A stretch of DNA of 64,000 bases from the NCBI GenBank assembly GCA_902571015.1, contig CACGAC010000001.1, positions 1 through 64,000 on the forward strand, read 5' to 3'. A model generated the notes under the pieces. That model was given only the letters and a program-made list of their open reading frames with translations, did no database searches and was not told the origin of the DNA. How positions within the stretch are numbered: the first letter of the stretch is position 1; the number at the start of each line of letters is the position of its first letter. The translations under genes were made by a program, and so were the position numbers. This stretch comes from an uncultured Pelagibacteraceae bacterium. GTDB lineage: Bacteria > Pseudomonadota > Alphaproteobacteria > Pelagibacterales > Pelagibacteraceae. Shown here piece after piece: positions 9,098 to 18,974 of this stretch.

Positions 9098-9874
9098 ATG
9101 TTCATTAATAATTTTGACCCAGTTGCATTTAGTTTATTTTCATTAGAATTTAGATGGTATTCTTTATCATATATATTTGGAATTCTCGCTGGGTGGGTTT
9201 TGGCAAAAAAAATTTTTTTAAAAGATGATAATTTAAAAGAGAAATTTGATGACTACATTACTTATATAATTTTAGGTATTATAATTGGTGGAAGATTAGG
9301 TTACGTAATATTTTATAATTTAGATTACTATTTAGAAAACATCTTTGAAATTTTTAAAATTTGGAATGGAGGAATGTCATTCCATGGTGGACTATTGGGT
9401 GTAATTGTGATGAGCATGTGGTTTGCAAAAAAACATAATCATAGTTCTTATATTTATCTTGATATTGTTTCGTTAGTCGCCCCAATAGGAATTTTTTTTG
9501 GACGTATTGCAAATTTCATAAATTCAGAACTTTATGGCAAAGAAACAACTTTACCATGGGGAATTAAATTTGAAAAAATTGATGAAATATATCGTCATCC
9601 ATCTCAACTTTATGAGGCTTTTTTTGAGGGACTGTTATTATTTTTTATATTGATATATTTTCGAAAAGCGTCCTCAGCTAAAAATCCTGGTTTTTTATCT
9701 GGAATATTTTTAATATTTTACTCTTTTTTCAGATTTTTTATAGAATTTTTAAGAATGCCAGATGAACAATTAGGTTACGTTCTATTTAACTTAAGTATGG
9801 GGCAAATTTTATGTTTAGTTTTTTTTATATTTGGTTCTTATTTGACTTTAAAAAAATATGACAGTCAAAAATAA
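9098..9874 (+). CDS. lgt: Prolipoprotein diacylglyceryl transferase
   Basis: Lgt transfers diacylglycerol from phosphatidylglycerol to the lipobox cysteine of prolipoproteins in the inner membrane, the first step of lipoprotein maturation. The 258-residue protein has about seven membrane segments. The Lgt signature is present: GGMSFHGGLLG near residue 95, then GRIANFINSELYG near residue 140, holding the essential Arg and Asn, and YRHPSQLYE. lspA, which acts next, is near the other end of the window. The downstream midA gene overlaps by 17 bases. Confidence 0.96.
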   Translation: MFINNFDPVAFSLFSLEFRWYSLSYIFGILAGWVLAKKIFLKDDNLKEKFDDYITYIILGIIIGGRLGYVIFYNLDYYLENIFEIFKIWNGGMSFHGGLLGVIVMSMWFAKKHNHSSYIYLDIVSLVAPIGIFFGRIANFINSELYGKETTLPWGIKFEKIDEIYRHPSQLYEAFFEGLLLFFILIYFRKASSAKNPGFLSGIFLIFYSFFRFFIEFLRMPDEQLGYVLFNLSMGQILCLVFFIFGSYLTLKKYDSQK

Positions 9875-10907
9875 TTTTGAAATCTCTTTAGATAAATTTA
9901 TTAATTTTGCTCTATATGATAAAAAAAAAGGATACTATATGCAAAAAAACCCTTTCGGGTTAAAGGGTGATTTCATAACTGCACCAAATATTTCAAGAAT
10001 GTTTTCTGAAATGATAGCTGTATGGATTTTAGGTTTTTGGGAAAATTTAGGAAACCCAAAAAAAATTAATTTGGTGGAACTTGGTGCAGGAAACGGTGAA
10101 ATGATAAAAATATTTTTAGAAACTTTTAAAAAATTTCCAGCGTTTTTAAGTTCATGTAATATTTTAATTCATGAAAAAAGTCTAAAATTAAAGAAAATTC
10201 AAAAAAACAAATTACAAAAAGAAAAAGTTATTTGGATTTCTGATCTGAAACAAATAAAAAAATTTCCAACTATTTTTATTGCAAACGAGTTTTTTGATGC
10301 GATAGCAATAAAACAATTTATTAAAAAAAAAGATCTTTGGTTTGAAAGATATGTAAATATCAAAAATCAAAAAAAAGCTTTTTTTTGTGAAAGAAAGTTT
10401 GATATGAAAAAATTTGAAAAAGAAATTGATTATAATATTTCAAAAGACCAAAAATTTATTGAATATTCATTAATTGGAATAAATTATTTAAAAAAAGTTG
10501 CTGGAATAGTTAAAAAAAATAACGGAGGTCTTCTAATGATAGATTACGGGTATATGGAAAAAAAGATGAAAAATACTCTTAAATCGATTTCAAATCATAA
10601 ACATACCAGTGTTTTGGAAAATATTGGTACTTCAGATATTACTCATAACATCAATTTTTTTTTATTTAAGAAAATAATCAATCAATTTGGTGGCTTAAAT
10701 GGTTTAATAACAACTCAAGGGAGCTTTTTAGTAAAATTAGGAATAAAAAATAGAGCTGAGATAATATCTCGAAATCAAAGCTTTTCAAAGAAAGCAGATA
10801 TTTATTTTAGATTAAAAAAACTCATAGATGAGAAAGAAATGGGAGATTTATTTAAGGTAATGTTTATCAAAAACAAAGGCAATAAATATAAATTGGGGTT
10901 TAATTGA
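9858..10907 (+). CDS. MidA/NDUFAF7-family SAM-dependent methyltransferase
   Basis: This is a 349-residue class I methyltransferase of the DUF185 family. In mitochondria the member NDUFAF7 methylates an arginine of a complex I subunit during assembly, so a role in complex I maturation is a fair guess here. Visible are the family start with YYMQKNPFGLKGDFITAPNIS, the SAM-binding motif VELGAGNGEM (residues about 73-82), FIANEFFDAIAI and LMIDYGY. It lies between lgt and pgeF with overlaps on both sides, a pairing frequent in alphaproteobacteria. Confidence 0.88.
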   Translation: MTVKNNFEISLDKFINFALYDKKKGYYMQKNPFGLKGDFITAPNISRMFSEMIAVWILGFWENLGNPKKINLVELGAGNGEMIKIFLETFKKFPAFLSSCNILIHEKSLKLKKIQKNKLQKEKVIWISDLKQIKKFPTIFIANEFFDAIAIKQFIKKKDLWFERYVNIKNQKKAFFCERKFDMKKFEKEIDYNISKDQKFIEYSLIGINYLKKVAGIVKKNNGGLLMIDYGYMEKKMKNTLKSISNHKHTSVLENIGTSDITHNINFFLFKKIINQFGGLNGLITTQGSFLVKLGIKNRAEIISRNQSFSKKADIYFRLKKLIDEKEMGDLFKVMFIKNKGNKYKLGFN

Positions 10908-11662
10908 TAGTTTCAAAAAAATTATCTAAATTTAAAGAGATCAGTCATGGTTTTTTTAATAAAAAAGGTGGGTGTTCGAAAGGCATTTATAAAAGCTTAA
11001 ATTGTGGTCCAGGCTCTAAAGACTACAAAACAAAAGTTATCAAAAATTTAAGAATTGTAAAAAAGAAAATCAATAAAAACTCAAAAAATATTTATTTACT
11101 CCATCAAATACATAGCAATAAATTTGTTTTCATCAATAGATATTCTAAGTACCTAAAAAAAAAGAGAGCAGATGCAGTGATTACTGACCTTCCAAGATTA
11201 CCAATTGGAATTCTTACAGCTGATTGTGTACCAATATTAATTTTTGATAAACAAAAAAAGATGGTAGCCGCTATTCATGCCGGATGGAAAGGTGCATATA
11301 AAGGAATTATTTCAGAAGTTGTAAATTTCATGATTAAAAAGGGCTGTGAAAAAAAGAATATGATTGCTGTTATAGGTCCTTGTATCGCTCAAAAAAGCTA
11401 TAACGTAAAAGCAGATTTTAGAAGAAAATTCCTAAAAAAAGATAAAAGAAATAAAGTTTTTTTTAGAAAAAGAAAAAACTTAATTTATTTTGATTTATCA
11501 AAATATGTTAAATTACAACTCAAATTAATGAAAATCACAAATTTAGAGACGATAAATATTGATACTTTTCCTAAAAAAAATAATTTTTTTAGTGCAAGAA
11601 GGTCTTTGCGTTTAAATCATGATGATTATGGTAGAAATATTTCATTAATTATGATTAATTAG
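10904..11662 (+). CDS. pgeF: Purine nucleoside phosphorylase/laccase-domain protein (YfiH, PgeF family)
   Basis: This 252-residue member of the multicopper-oxidase-like YfiH family has activities attributed to purine nucleoside phosphorolysis/deamination and to peptidoglycan editing. The metal-site motifs are intact: LLHQIHSNKF, ILTADCVPIL and AIHAGWKGAYKGI, giving the His-Cys-His triad. The start is TTG at 10904 inside TTGA, overlapping the midA stop by 4 bases; no ATG with comparable fit lies nearby. The protein is very Lys-rich. Confidence 0.9.
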   Translation: MIVSKKLSKFKEISHGFFNKKGGCSKGIYKSLNCGPGSKDYKTKVIKNLRIVKKKINKNSKNIYLLHQIHSNKFVFINRYSKYLKKKRADAVITDLPRLPIGILTADCVPILIFDKQKKMVAAIHAGWKGAYKGIISEVVNFMIKKGCEKKNMIAVIGPCIAQKSYNVKADFRRKFLKKDKRNKVFFRKRKNLIYFDLSKYVKLQLKLMKITNLETINIDTFPKKNNFFSARRSLRLNHDDYGRNISLIMIN

Positions 11663-11671
11663 AGTTTTTCA

Positions 11672-12604
11672 ATGAAATTATTAACTGGAAACAGCAATAA
11701 AGTTTTAAGTAAAAACATTGCTAAATATTTAAAAACAAAACTTGTAAATTCAAGTATTAGAAAATTTGCTGATGGTGAAATCTATATTGAAATAAATGAA
11801 AATATAAGAGGAAACAGTATTTTTATTGTTCAATCTATCTCCTCTCCAGCAAATGATAATTTAATGGAATTATTGTTATGTATTGATGCTCTAAAGAGGT
11901 CATCAGCAAAAAATATAACAGCGGTAATACCGTATTTTGGATATGCAAGACAAGATAGAAAGGTTGTTCCAAGAACTTCCATATCTGCAAAACTTGTCTC
12001 TAATCTAATCACTCAAGCTGGTGCTGATAGAGTGGTAACCGTAGATTTACATGCTGGTCAAATTCAAGGTTTCTTTGATATTCCTGTTGATAACTTATTT
12101 TCTACTCCAATATTTGCAAGACACGCTAGAAAGAAAATTAAAAGTAAAAAAATTATTTGTGTTGCACCTGACGTAGGAGGAACGGAAAGAGCTAGAGCAC
12201 TTGGAAAACTTTTGAATGTAGGACTAGCTATTGTTGATAAAAGAAGACCAAAGCCTGGGCAATCAGAGGTTATGAATATCATTGGTGATGTAAAAGGACA
12301 AACTTGTATTTTAGTTGATGATATAATTGATTCAGGTGGCACAATTATTAATGCGGCGAAAGCTTTGAAATCTCGAGGAGCAAAAGATGTTTATGTTTAC
12401 ATTACTCATGGGGTTTTAAGTGGAGATGCAATTAAAAAAATTAAAAGTTCAGTAATTAAAAATTTAGTTATAACCGATACAATAGACAATGTTCATAAAA
12501 CTAAAAATGTTAAAAATATTGAGGTTTTACCCATATCAGGTCTTATGGGTGAAGCAATAAAGAGAATTTCAAATTCAACATCCGTATCAGATTTATTTAA
12601 ATAA
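11672..12604 (+). CDS. prs: Ribose-phosphate pyrophosphokinase
   Basis: Prs makes PRPP from ribose 5-phosphate and ATP, feeding purine, pyrimidine, His, Trp and NAD synthesis. The 310-residue length is standard. Visible motifs are [14 protein letters not shown], the ATP/metal-site stretch [11 protein letters not shown] (residues about 90-100), [14 protein letters not shown], and the PRPP-binding loop [14 protein letters not shown] near residue 215. It sits before rplY and pth, the same order seen in many alphaproteobacteria. Confidence 0.97.
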   Translation: MKLLTGNSNKVLSKNIAKYLKTKLVNSSIRKFADGEIYIEINENIRGNSIFIVQSISSPANDNLMELLLCIDALKRSSAKNITAVIPYFGYARQDRKVVPRTSISAKLVSNLITQAGADRVVTVDLHAGQIQGFFDIPVDNLFSTPIFARHARKKIKSKKIICVAPDVGGTERARALGKLLNVGLAIVDKRRPKPGQSEVMNIIGDVKGQTCILVDDIIDSGGTIINAAKALKSRGAKDVYVYITHGVLSGDAIKKIKSSVIKNLVITDTIDNVHKTKNVKNIEVLPISGLMGEAIKRISNSTSVSDLFK

Positions 12605-12647
12605 ATTTCTTGATTATTTGTAAACATGAGTTAAAAAACTCTGTTTT

Positions 12648-13385
12648 ATGAATTCAATAGAAGCTAACATTAGAGATAATTCCACTAAAGGGCAGTTAAA
12701 CGCTATAAGAAATAGTGGAAATGTTCCAGCTATTATCTACGGTGGTAAAGATAAAAATCAAAAGATATCTATTTCTAAAAAATTACTTAAAACTTTCATA
12801 GAGAAAGAAAATTTCTTTTCAAACATAATTACTCTGAAGGTAGATGGTAGTAATCAAAATGTATTACCAAGAGAAATAAAATATCATATTTTAACCGATG
12901 AACCAATTCATGTAGATTTTTTAAGAGTGCTACCAGGTGTAAAAATAAAAATAGAAATTCCAGTAAATTTTATCAATCACGAAAAATCTCCTGGTCTTAA
13001 AAAAGGTGGGGTGCTAAACATTGTGAGAAGAAAAGTAGAATTAAAATGTCCAAGTGAAAAGATACCTGAAAATTTAACATTAGACTTAGATGGTGTTGAT
13101 ATTGGTGAGAGTTTTAAAATCTCTTCAGTTAAATTAGATCCAGAAGTTGTTCCAACAATTCAAGGAAGAGATTTTGTAATAGCAACATTAGCAGCTCCAA
13201 CCGTTATGAAAGAACCTGAAAAACCTGCTGAAGCAGAGGCCGCGGAGGGTGAAGAAGGTGCAGAGGGTGCAACTGCTGCTGCAGCCGATGGGGATAAAGC
13301 TGCTCCTGAGGGTGATAAAGGAGATAAAAAAGAGGGTGATGATAAAAAACCTACTGACAAAAAACCTCCTGAAGAAAAAAAATAA
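12648..13385 (+). CDS. rplY: Large ribosomal subunit protein bL25 (CTC/TL5 form)
   Basis: bL25 binds 5S rRNA. This is the long CTC-type form, 245 residues, with the N-terminal 5S-binding barrel (residues 1-90) and the C-terminal beta domain (about 95-185). After that comes a low-complexity tail of about 55 residues, rich in Ala, Glu, Asp, Gly, Lys and Pro. The tail's DNA (about 13206-13382) is richer in G and C than the neighbouring genes. It lies 43 bases after prs and 30 before pth, a classic prs-rplY-pth series. Confidence 0.95.
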   Translation: MNSIEANIRDNSTKGQLNAIRNSGNVPAIIYGGKDKNQKISISKKLLKTFIEKENFFSNIITLKVDGSNQNVLPREIKYHILTDEPIHVDFLRVLPGVKIKIEIPVNFINHEKSPGLKKGGVLNIVRRKVELKCPSEKIPENLTLDLDGVDIGESFKISSVKLDPEVVPTIQGRDFVIATLAAPTVMKEPEKPAEAEAAEGEEGAEGATAAAADGDKAAPEGDKGDKKEGDDKKPTDKKPPEEKK

Positions 13386-13415
13386 TCAACTAAATTGAAA
13401 ATTAATCAATAGATC

Positions 13416-13976
13416 ATGCTTTTATTTGTAGGATTGGGTAATCCAACACCAGACAGCGAAAATAATCGACATAATGTTGGGTTTAAAATTATAGATGCTA
13501 TAAACAAAAAATTTAGTTTATCAAAACAAAAACCAAAATTTAAAGGCCTATTAACAACTGGCAATATAGGAAATGTTAAAGTTTATGCCATCAAACCTTT
13601 GACCTTTATGAATAATTCAGGAATTTGTATTAGAGAGCTTATTGAATATTTTAAAATTGATGCTCAAGATGTAATAGTTTTTCATGATGATCTAGATGTG
13701 GAATTTGGAAAAATCAAAGCTAAGTTTGGAGGATCAAGTGCGGGACACAATGGAATTGCTTCAATTGATAAGTTTATTGGCAAAGATTATTCTAGAGTGC
13801 GAATAGGTATTGGTAAACCCAAAGGAAACATCGAGGTTGCAGATTACGTTTTACAAAATTTTGATGAAGATGAGTCGTTAGGTATTGAAAAAATATCAAA
13901 CCACATAAATGACTCAATTTCTTTTCTTGTTGAAAAAAAATTAGATCTTTTTTCTAGTACAGTAAATAATAAATAA
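13416..13976 (+). CDS. pth: Peptidyl-tRNA hydrolase
   Basis: Pth releases peptides from prematurely dropped peptidyl-tRNA and is essential. The 186-residue protein starts with the typical LFVGLGNPTP. It carries the catalytic His in NNRHNVGF (near residue 20), the substrate-binding FMNNSG near residue 67, and HDDLDVEFG with the catalytic Asp. The TAA stop shares its last A with the ATG of ychF (TAATG), suggesting translational coupling. Confidence 0.97.
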   Translation: MLLFVGLGNPTPDSENNRHNVGFKIIDAINKKFSLSKQKPKFKGLLTTGNIGNVKVYAIKPLTFMNNSGICIRELIEYFKIDAQDVIVFHDDLDVEFGKIKAKFGGSSAGHNGIASIDKFIGKDYSRVRIGIGKPKGNIEVADYVLQNFDEDESLGIEKISNHINDSISFLVEKKLDLFSSTVNNK

Positions 13977-15049
13977 TGAGCTTCAAGTGTGGGATCGTTG
14001 GTTTACCAAACGTAGGTAAATCTACCCTCTTCAATGCATTAACCAATTCAAATAAAGCTCAAGCAGCTAACTTTCCATTCTGTACAATTGATCCAAATAT
14101 TGGTGTAGTTAGTGTGCCTGACTATCGATTAGAAAATTTAGCCAAAATTTCTAAATCAAAAAAAATTATACCTACTACTATTTCTTTTGTTGACATAGCT
14201 GGCCTTGTAAAGGGTGCATCTAAAGGTGAAGGTTTGGGAAATAAATTTTTATCTCATATCAGAGAAGTAGACGCTGTAATACATATGATTAGATGTTTTG
14301 ACTCTAGTGATATTCAAAATGTAAATCCTACAATTGATCCTGTTAGAGACCTTGAAATAATTGAGACAGAAATGAAGCTTGCAGATTTAGAGTCCATTCA
14401 AAAAAGACTTGAGAAAAATAACAAAAAAAATATTGATGAGGACCAAATTAAAATTCTTCAAAGTTGTTTAGACTTAATTAATAATGATCAAGATTTAGCA
14501 ACTTTAAAATCAGAATTTAACAAAAAACAACTAAATTTAAGTGGTTTATTGTCTTTGAAGCCCAAAATATTTGTTTGTAATGTTGATGAGAAAAGTGTCC
14601 AAAATGGAAACGGTTACACTAAATCATTCTTAGAAAAATTTGGTTTAGAAAATACTTTGATTGTATCGGCAGATATTGAAAATCAAATCAACGAGTTGGA
14701 TAGTGAAGAAAGAAAAAACTACATGGAAATGATTGGTTTAAAGGACACTGGCTTGGATATGTTGATTCAAAAAGGTTATAAGATTTTAGAATTAGACACT
14801 TTTTTTACATCAGGTCCTGAGGAAACAAGAGCCTGGACTATTCAGAAAAATTGTTTAGCTCCAAAAGCTGCTGGTGAAATACATTCTGATTTTGAAAAAG
14901 GATTTATTAGAGCTGAGACAATTTCTTATAATGATTTTGTTGAAAATGATGGATGGGTAAATTCTAAAACAAACGGAAAAATGAGATTAGAAGGTAAAGA
15001 TTATATTGTTAAAGACGGTGACGTTTTAAACTTTCGTTTCAATACGTGA
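13976..15049 (+). CDS. ychF: Redox-regulated ribosome-binding ATPase YchF (OLA1 family)
   Basis: YchF is a P-loop protein of the TRAFAC class that prefers ATP and binds ribosomes. The 357-residue protein shows G1 GLPNVGKSTLFN (residues 8-19), switch region NFPFCTIDPN, G3 DIAGLVKGAS, a coiled-coil insert around 130-160, and a C-terminal TGS-like domain. A G4-position NVDE replaces the NKxD of GTPases, as expected for this family. The stop lies 24 bases inside the end of convergent petC. Confidence 0.96.
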   Translation: MSFKCGIVGLPNVGKSTLFNALTNSNKAQAANFPFCTIDPNIGVVSVPDYRLENLAKISKSKKIIPTTISFVDIAGLVKGASKGEGLGNKFLSHIREVDAVIHMIRCFDSSDIQNVNPTIDPVRDLEIIETEMKLADLESIQKRLEKNNKKNIDEDQIKILQSCLDLINNDQDLATLKSEFNKKQLNLSGLLSLKPKIFVCNVDEKSVQNGNGYTKSFLEKFGLENTLIVSADIENQINELDSEERKNYMEMIGLKDTGLDMLIQKGYKILELDTFFTSGPEETRAWTIQKNCLAPKAAGEIHSDFEKGFIRAETISYNDFVENDGWVNSKTNGKMRLEGKDYIVKDGDVLNFRFNT

Positions 15050-15805
15050 CCAGATTCTCTTCATACTAAAATAAACTAAAACAGTTAATATAATTAAATA
15101 AATTATTGCTTTAAAACCCATTTTATGACGTGTTTCTAAATGAGGTTCTGCAGTCCACATTAAAAAAGTTGTAACATCTTTTGCCATTTGTTCTACAGAA
15201 GCATTAGTTCCATCTGAGTATTCTACTAAACCATCAGAAAGTTGATTAGACATTTTAATCTTATTTCCATACATATATTTATTATAGTAAACACCATCAT
15301 CTAAAGTCACTCCAGCTGGTGGATCTTCATATCCTTGAAGGAGTGAATAGATATAGTCAACTCCACCGCCTCGCGCTTTTACTAAAACAGTCATATCTGG
15401 AGGGTATGCTCCACCGTTTGCAGCTTGAGCAGCTTTTTCATTTTCGTATGGCATCACAAATTTATCCGACAACCTTCCTGGTCTCATAAACATTTCACCA
15501 TCTGCATTTGGACCATCTTTTACCTCAAAAGATGCTGCAATGGCTTTTGCTTGTTCCACTGAAAATTCAGGCCCACCCTCTTCCACTAAATTTCTATAAC
15601 TTAGATATTTCATAGAATGGCAAGAAGAACAAACTTCTTGATAAACTTGATATCCCCTTTGAAGTGCAGCTCTGTCAAACTTTCCGAAGGGACCCTTAAA
15701 ACTCCAATCAGTTTTTAAATATTCAGCTTTCTCAGCTGCATTAGAGTTGAATTGAAATCCAAAAAATAATGCTATTAAAAACGAAATTCTAAAAAAATTT
15801 TTCAC
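15026..15805 (-). CDS. petC: Cytochrome c1 of the bc1 complex
   Basis: Cytochrome c1 carries electrons from the Rieske protein to soluble cytochrome c at the periplasmic face. The 259-residue precursor has a cleavable signal peptide (residues 1-23, ending SNAA). A c-type heme site lies at Cys59-Ser-Ser-Cys62-His63, and there is a C-terminal membrane anchor (about 228-248). The Met axial-ligand region is in the DKFVMPY/GGAYPPD part. Its start overlaps petB by 4 bases. It is the last gene of petA-petB-petC. Confidence 0.96.
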   Translation of the reverse strand: MKNFFRISFLIALFFGFQFNSNAAEKAEYLKTDWSFKGPFGKFDRAALQRGYQVYQEVCSSCHSMKYLSYRNLVEEGGPEFSVEQAKAIAASFEVKDGPNADGEMFMRPGRLSDKFVMPYENEKAAQAANGGAYPPDMTVLVKARGGGVDYIYSLLQGYEDPPAGVTLDDGVYYNKYMYGNKIKMSNQLSDGLVEYSDGTNASVEQMAKDVTTFLMWTAEPHLETRHKMGFKAIIYLIILTVLVYFSMKRIWSRIETKV

Positions 15806-17067
15806 TGATCTTTAAAACTATCCTTTTTTTTTACCGCTGCAAGATTAGGTGATCCACCCAAAATTGGTTCGGTAATACTCAAGGGAACAGGTGTGGTCCT
15901 CTCTTTGAATCCTAAAACTGGCAATACAACTAAAAAATGAAGGAAGTAGTATGCTGTTGCAATTCTAGCAATTAATAAGTAAAGACCCTCAGCTGGCATA
16001 GCTCCGACATATCCTAAAATTAAAACATCAGCCACTAAGATCCAATAGAACTGCTTATATAAAGGTCTAAAGACTGCGGATCTAATTTTTGAAGTATCTA
16101 ACCAAGGAAGTGCAGCTAATATTAAAATAGCAGACAACATCGCTATAACACCTAGAAGTTTATCCGGAACTGATCTCAGAATTGCATAAAAAGGTAACAG
16201 ATACCATTCAGGAACAATATGAGCTGGTGTTACAAGAGGATTTGCTTCAATATAATTATCAGCATGACCTAAAATATTTGGTGTATAGAAAACAAAAAAA
16301 GCGAAAACAATCATAAACATCAACAACGCAAAACCATCCTTGATAACTATGTAAGGATGAAATGGGACTGTGTCATTTGAAGGTTTTTTTATATCAATTC
16401 CAATTGGATTATTATTTCCAGGCACATGAAGAGCCCAAATATGTAAAACAACTAAACCTAAAATTAAAAAAGGAATTAAGTAGTGTAGAGTAAAAAATCT
16501 TGTAAGTGTTGGGTTATCAACCGAATACCCTCCCCATAACCATGTTACTATTCCCTCACCTACCAAAGGAATTGCACTAAATAAATTTGTAATAACTGTA
16601 GCTCCCCAAAAACTCATTTGTCCCCATGGTAAAACATAGCCTAGGAAAGCTGCTGCCATCATAAGCAGATAAATTATTATTCCGATAATCCATATAACTT
16701 CTCTAGGTGATTTATAAGAGCCATAAAACAAAGATCTAAAAATATGAATATATACTGCTAAGAAAAACATTGAAGCTCCATTTGCATGTATATATCTTAT
16801 TAACCATCCATAGTTTACATCTCTCATTATGTGTTCAACACTTTGGAACGCCATATCAGCATGTGCGATATAGTGCATTGCTAAAACTAATCCGGTTACA
16901 ATTTGAGTAATCAAACAAAAAGTAAGAATTCCACCAAAAGTCCACCAATAATTTAAATTTTTTGGTGTTGGATAATCGGTTAAATGGTTTGCCAAAGTTA
17001 AAAGGGGTAATCTGTCGTTAAACCATTTTCCAACTTTTGATTTCGGTGTGTATTCGTGTTCACTCAT
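15802..17067 (-). CDS. petB: Cytochrome b of the bc1 complex
   Basis: Cytochrome b holds the two b hemes and both quinone sites of complex III. The 421-residue protein has eight membrane helices, with four heme-ligand His in helices II and IV (HYIAH ... [22 protein letters not shown] ... LHIWALH). The Qo-site loop motif [13 protein letters not shown] is intact near residue 276. The gene follows petA by 6 bases and overlaps petC by 4, forming one operon. Confidence 0.97.
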   Translation of the reverse strand: MSEHEYTPKSKVGKWFNDRLPLLTLANHLTDYPTPKNLNYWWTFGGILTFCLITQIVTGLVLAMHYIAHADMAFQSVEHIMRDVNYGWLIRYIHANGASMFFLAVYIHIFRSLFYGSYKSPREVIWIIGIIIYLLMMAAAFLGYVLPWGQMSFWGATVITNLFSAIPLVGEGIVTWLWGGYSVDNPTLTRFFTLHYLIPFLILGLVVLHIWALHVPGNNNPIGIDIKKPSNDTVPFHPYIVIKDGFALLMFMIVFAFFVFYTPNILGHADNYIEANPLVTPAHIVPEWYLLPFYAILRSVPDKLLGVIAMLSAILILAALPWLDTSKIRSAVFRPLYKQFYWILVADVLILGYVGAMPAEGLYLLIARIATAYYFLHFLVVLPVLGFKERTTPVPLSITEPILGGSPNLAAVKKKDSFKDQ

Positions 17068-17073
17068 AAAAAA

Positions 17074-17580
17074 TTATCCAATCTTAATTGTGTTAGCATC
17101 AACAAATTTGTATTCTGGAATTTCCATATTTGTTGGAGCTGGACCTTTTCTAATTCTTCCAGAAGTATCGTAATGAGAACCATGACATGGGCAGAACCAT
17201 CCATTGTAATCACCTTTTTGATCCAAAGGCACACAACCTAAGTGCGTGCATACTCCAAGCATAACAAGCCACTCTGGATTTTTTGCACGATCTTCATCTT
17301 TTTCAGGATGCTTTAAATCTTCCAACTTAACAGATTTAGCTTCAGCTATTTCCTCTGGAGTTCTTCTTCTAATAAAAACTGGCTTTCCTCTCCATAACAC
17401 AGTTATGGTTTTTCCTGGATTGACTGCGCTCACATCAACCTCAGTGCTCGCTAACGCTTTTACTGAAGCATCTGGGTTCATTTGATCTATCATAGGCCAA
17501 ATCACTGCACCTGCACCAACGGCTCCAACCGCGTAAGTAGCTGTAAATAAAAAATCTCTTCTTTTAGTTTTCTTTTCCAC
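17074..17580 (-). CDS. petA: Rieske iron-sulfur subunit of the bc1 complex
   Basis: The Rieske protein transfers electrons from ubiquinol to cytochrome c1. The 168-residue protein has a twin-arginine-like N-terminus (KRRDF, residues 7-10) and one membrane helix (12-30). The [2Fe-2S] ligands are Cys111 and His113 (CTHLGC) and Cys130 and His133 (CPCHGSH), with the disulfide pair Cys116/Cys132. It is the first gene of petABC. The 91 bases upstream, shared with divergent trmL, should carry the operon promoter, but I see no convincing -35/-10 pair on this strand. Confidence 0.97.
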   Translation of the reverse strand: MEKKTKRRDFLFTATYAVGAVGAGAVIWPMIDQMNPDASVKALASTEVDVSAVNPGKTITVLWRGKPVFIRRRTPEEIAEAKSVKLEDLKHPEKDEDRAKNPEWLVMLGVCTHLGCVPLDQKGDYNGWFCPCHGSHYDTSGRIRKGPAPTNMEIPEYKFVDANTIKIG

Positions 17581-17637
17581 TGTTTATAGGTTCTTATAAT
17601 TCTATATGTTGATTTAGGTAGTTAATATATGATTACA

Positions 17638-17643
17638 TATAAT
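17638..17643 (+). promoter_or_regulatory. Possible -10 element of trmL
   Basis: A TATAAT lies at 17638-17643, 29 bases before the trmL ATG, in the divergent petA-trmL spacer. No good -35 sits at the right distance (the nearest TTGATT at 17609 is 23 bases away). This is a weak call in an AT-rich spacer. Confidence 0.25.
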
Positions 17644-17671
17644 AAAAAAGTATTATTTTTCTACTGATAGA

Positions 17672-18145
17672 ATGACACATAATCTAATTAATGATGGGCC
17701 AAAAATTGCACTATTTGAACCTGATATCCCTCAAAATACTGCTGCGATCATAAGAACTTGCGCCTGTTTGGGGGCGAAATTAGAAATAATAGAGCCTTGT
17801 GGATTTTTATTAAACGATAAGAGATTTAAAAGAGTTGTGATGGATTATATGGATGAAAAAGAGATTAGATATTATAAAAGCTCTGAACAATTTTTTGATG
17901 AGAAACAGAATCAAAGAATTATACTTATGACTACAAAAGCCTCTAGCCCATATACAGAATTTAAGTTTAAAAAAAATGATACAATTTTATTTGGAAGAGA
18001 AAGCGCAGGAGTGCCTGAATTTGTGCATAAAATGATAAATAATAGGTTAAAAATTCCGATGCGAAATAATAAGCGTTCTTTAAATATTTCTTCTTCTGTT
18101 GCTATAATATTGGCCGAGTGTTTAAAACAAAATAAAATAATTTAA
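17672..18145 (+). CDS. trmL: tRNA (cytidine(34)-2'-O)-methyltransferase
   Basis: TrmL methylates the wobble ribose of certain tRNA-Leu species. This is a compact 157-residue SPOUT (alpha/beta-knot) protein with the family start ALFEPDIPQNTAAIIRTCA. The SAM-binding knot is in the C-terminal half: ILFGRESAGVPE near residue 105, then IPMRNNKRSLNISSSVAI. The gene is the first of trmL-hemF-greA, with hemF starting immediately after its stop. Confidence 0.94.
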   Translation: MTHNLINDGPKIALFEPDIPQNTAAIIRTCACLGAKLEIIEPCGFLLNDKRFKRVVMDYMDEKEIRYYKSSEQFFDEKQNQRIILMTTKASSPYTEFKFKKNDTILFGRESAGVPEFVHKMINNRLKIPMRNNKRSLNISSSVAIILAECLKQNKII

Positions 18146-18973
18146 ATGGATCTAGAAATTAAACAAAAATTGACAAGTAATTGGTTTAAATCTTTGCAGG
18201 AAATGTTCTGCAAAACTATTGGTGATTTTGAAAAAAATAAGATCAGTTTTAAGTCGACTTCATGGAAGAGAAATTTAAAAAAAGATGAAGGTGGTGGTGA
18301 ATATAGAATCTTAAAAGATGGAAAAATTTTTGATAAAGTAGGTGTTAATTTTTCAAAAGTTTATGGAAAATTTCCAAAAAAATTTCAACATAATATACCT
18401 GGCGCTCAAAAAGATCCTAGATTCTGGGCATCAGGGATATCTGTTGTAATGCATATGAAAAATCCTTTAATTCCTGCGATGCATTTTAATACTAGATATA
18501 TTTGCACAACTTTTGATTGGTTCGGTGGAGGTATTGATGTTACTCCATCAAAAAAAGATAATAAAGAAAAAGAACAGTTTCACAAAACTCTTAGAGATAT
18601 GTGCAATCGACATGACAAAAATTATTATAAAAAATATAAAAAATGGTGTGATGAATATTTTTACCTACCTCATAGAAAAGAGCCTCGTGGAATAGGTGGT
18701 ATTTTTTTTGATTATAAAAAAAACAATTTTGAAAAAAATTTCAAATTTGTCAGAGATGTCGGTATTACCTTTGAGACTATTTTTCAAAAAATTATAAATA
18801 AAAAAATTAAAAAAAAATGGACTTCTAAAGATAAAGAAAATCAATATATTAAAAGAGGAAGATATGCAGAATTCAATTTACTATATGACAGGGGTACAAA
18901 ATTTGGATTACAAACAGGTGGTAATGTTGAGGGAATATTAATGTCATTACCTCCTCATGCAAAATGGAAATGA
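18146..18973 (+). CDS. hemF: Oxygen-dependent coproporphyrinogen III oxidase
   Basis: HemF oxidatively decarboxylates coproporphyrinogen III to protoporphyrinogen IX in heme synthesis. It needs oxygen, which fits an aerobic marine lifestyle. The 275-residue protein has the signature HFNTRYICT and [12 protein letters not shown] (residues about 112-132), [14 protein letters not shown] (with Arg at the first position here), and the C-terminal [17 protein letters not shown]. It begins directly after trmL and ends one base before the preferred greA ATG. Confidence 0.96.
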   Translation: MDLEIKQKLTSNWFKSLQEMFCKTIGDFEKNKISFKSTSWKRNLKKDEGGGEYRILKDGKIFDKVGVNFSKVYGKFPKKFQHNIPGAQKDPRFWASGISVVMHMKNPLIPAMHFNTRYICTTFDWFGGGIDVTPSKKDNKEKEQFHKTLRDMCNRHDKNYYKKYKKWCDEYFYLPHRKEPRGIGGIFFDYKKNNFEKNFKFVRDVGITFETIFQKIINKKIKKKWTSKDKENQYIKRGRYAEFNLLYDRGTKFGLQTGGNVEGILMSLPPHAKWK

Positions 18974-18974
18974 T

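Noticed and set aside
9947-9970. CCCTTT ... AAAGGG repeat in midA that looks like a small hairpin
   Set aside because: It is within a conserved coding region (the PFGLKGDF motif) and has no T-run; I take it as coincidental.
12064-12342. 92-residue open frame antisense to prs
   Set aside because: It is fully covered by the conserved prs gene, and its composition reflects the reverse of prs codons.
12628-12641. GAGTT-AAAA-AACTC inverted repeat before rplY, considered as a terminator or leader control element
   Set aside because: The stem is only 5 bp, AT-rich and with a short T-run; such repeats are expected by chance here.
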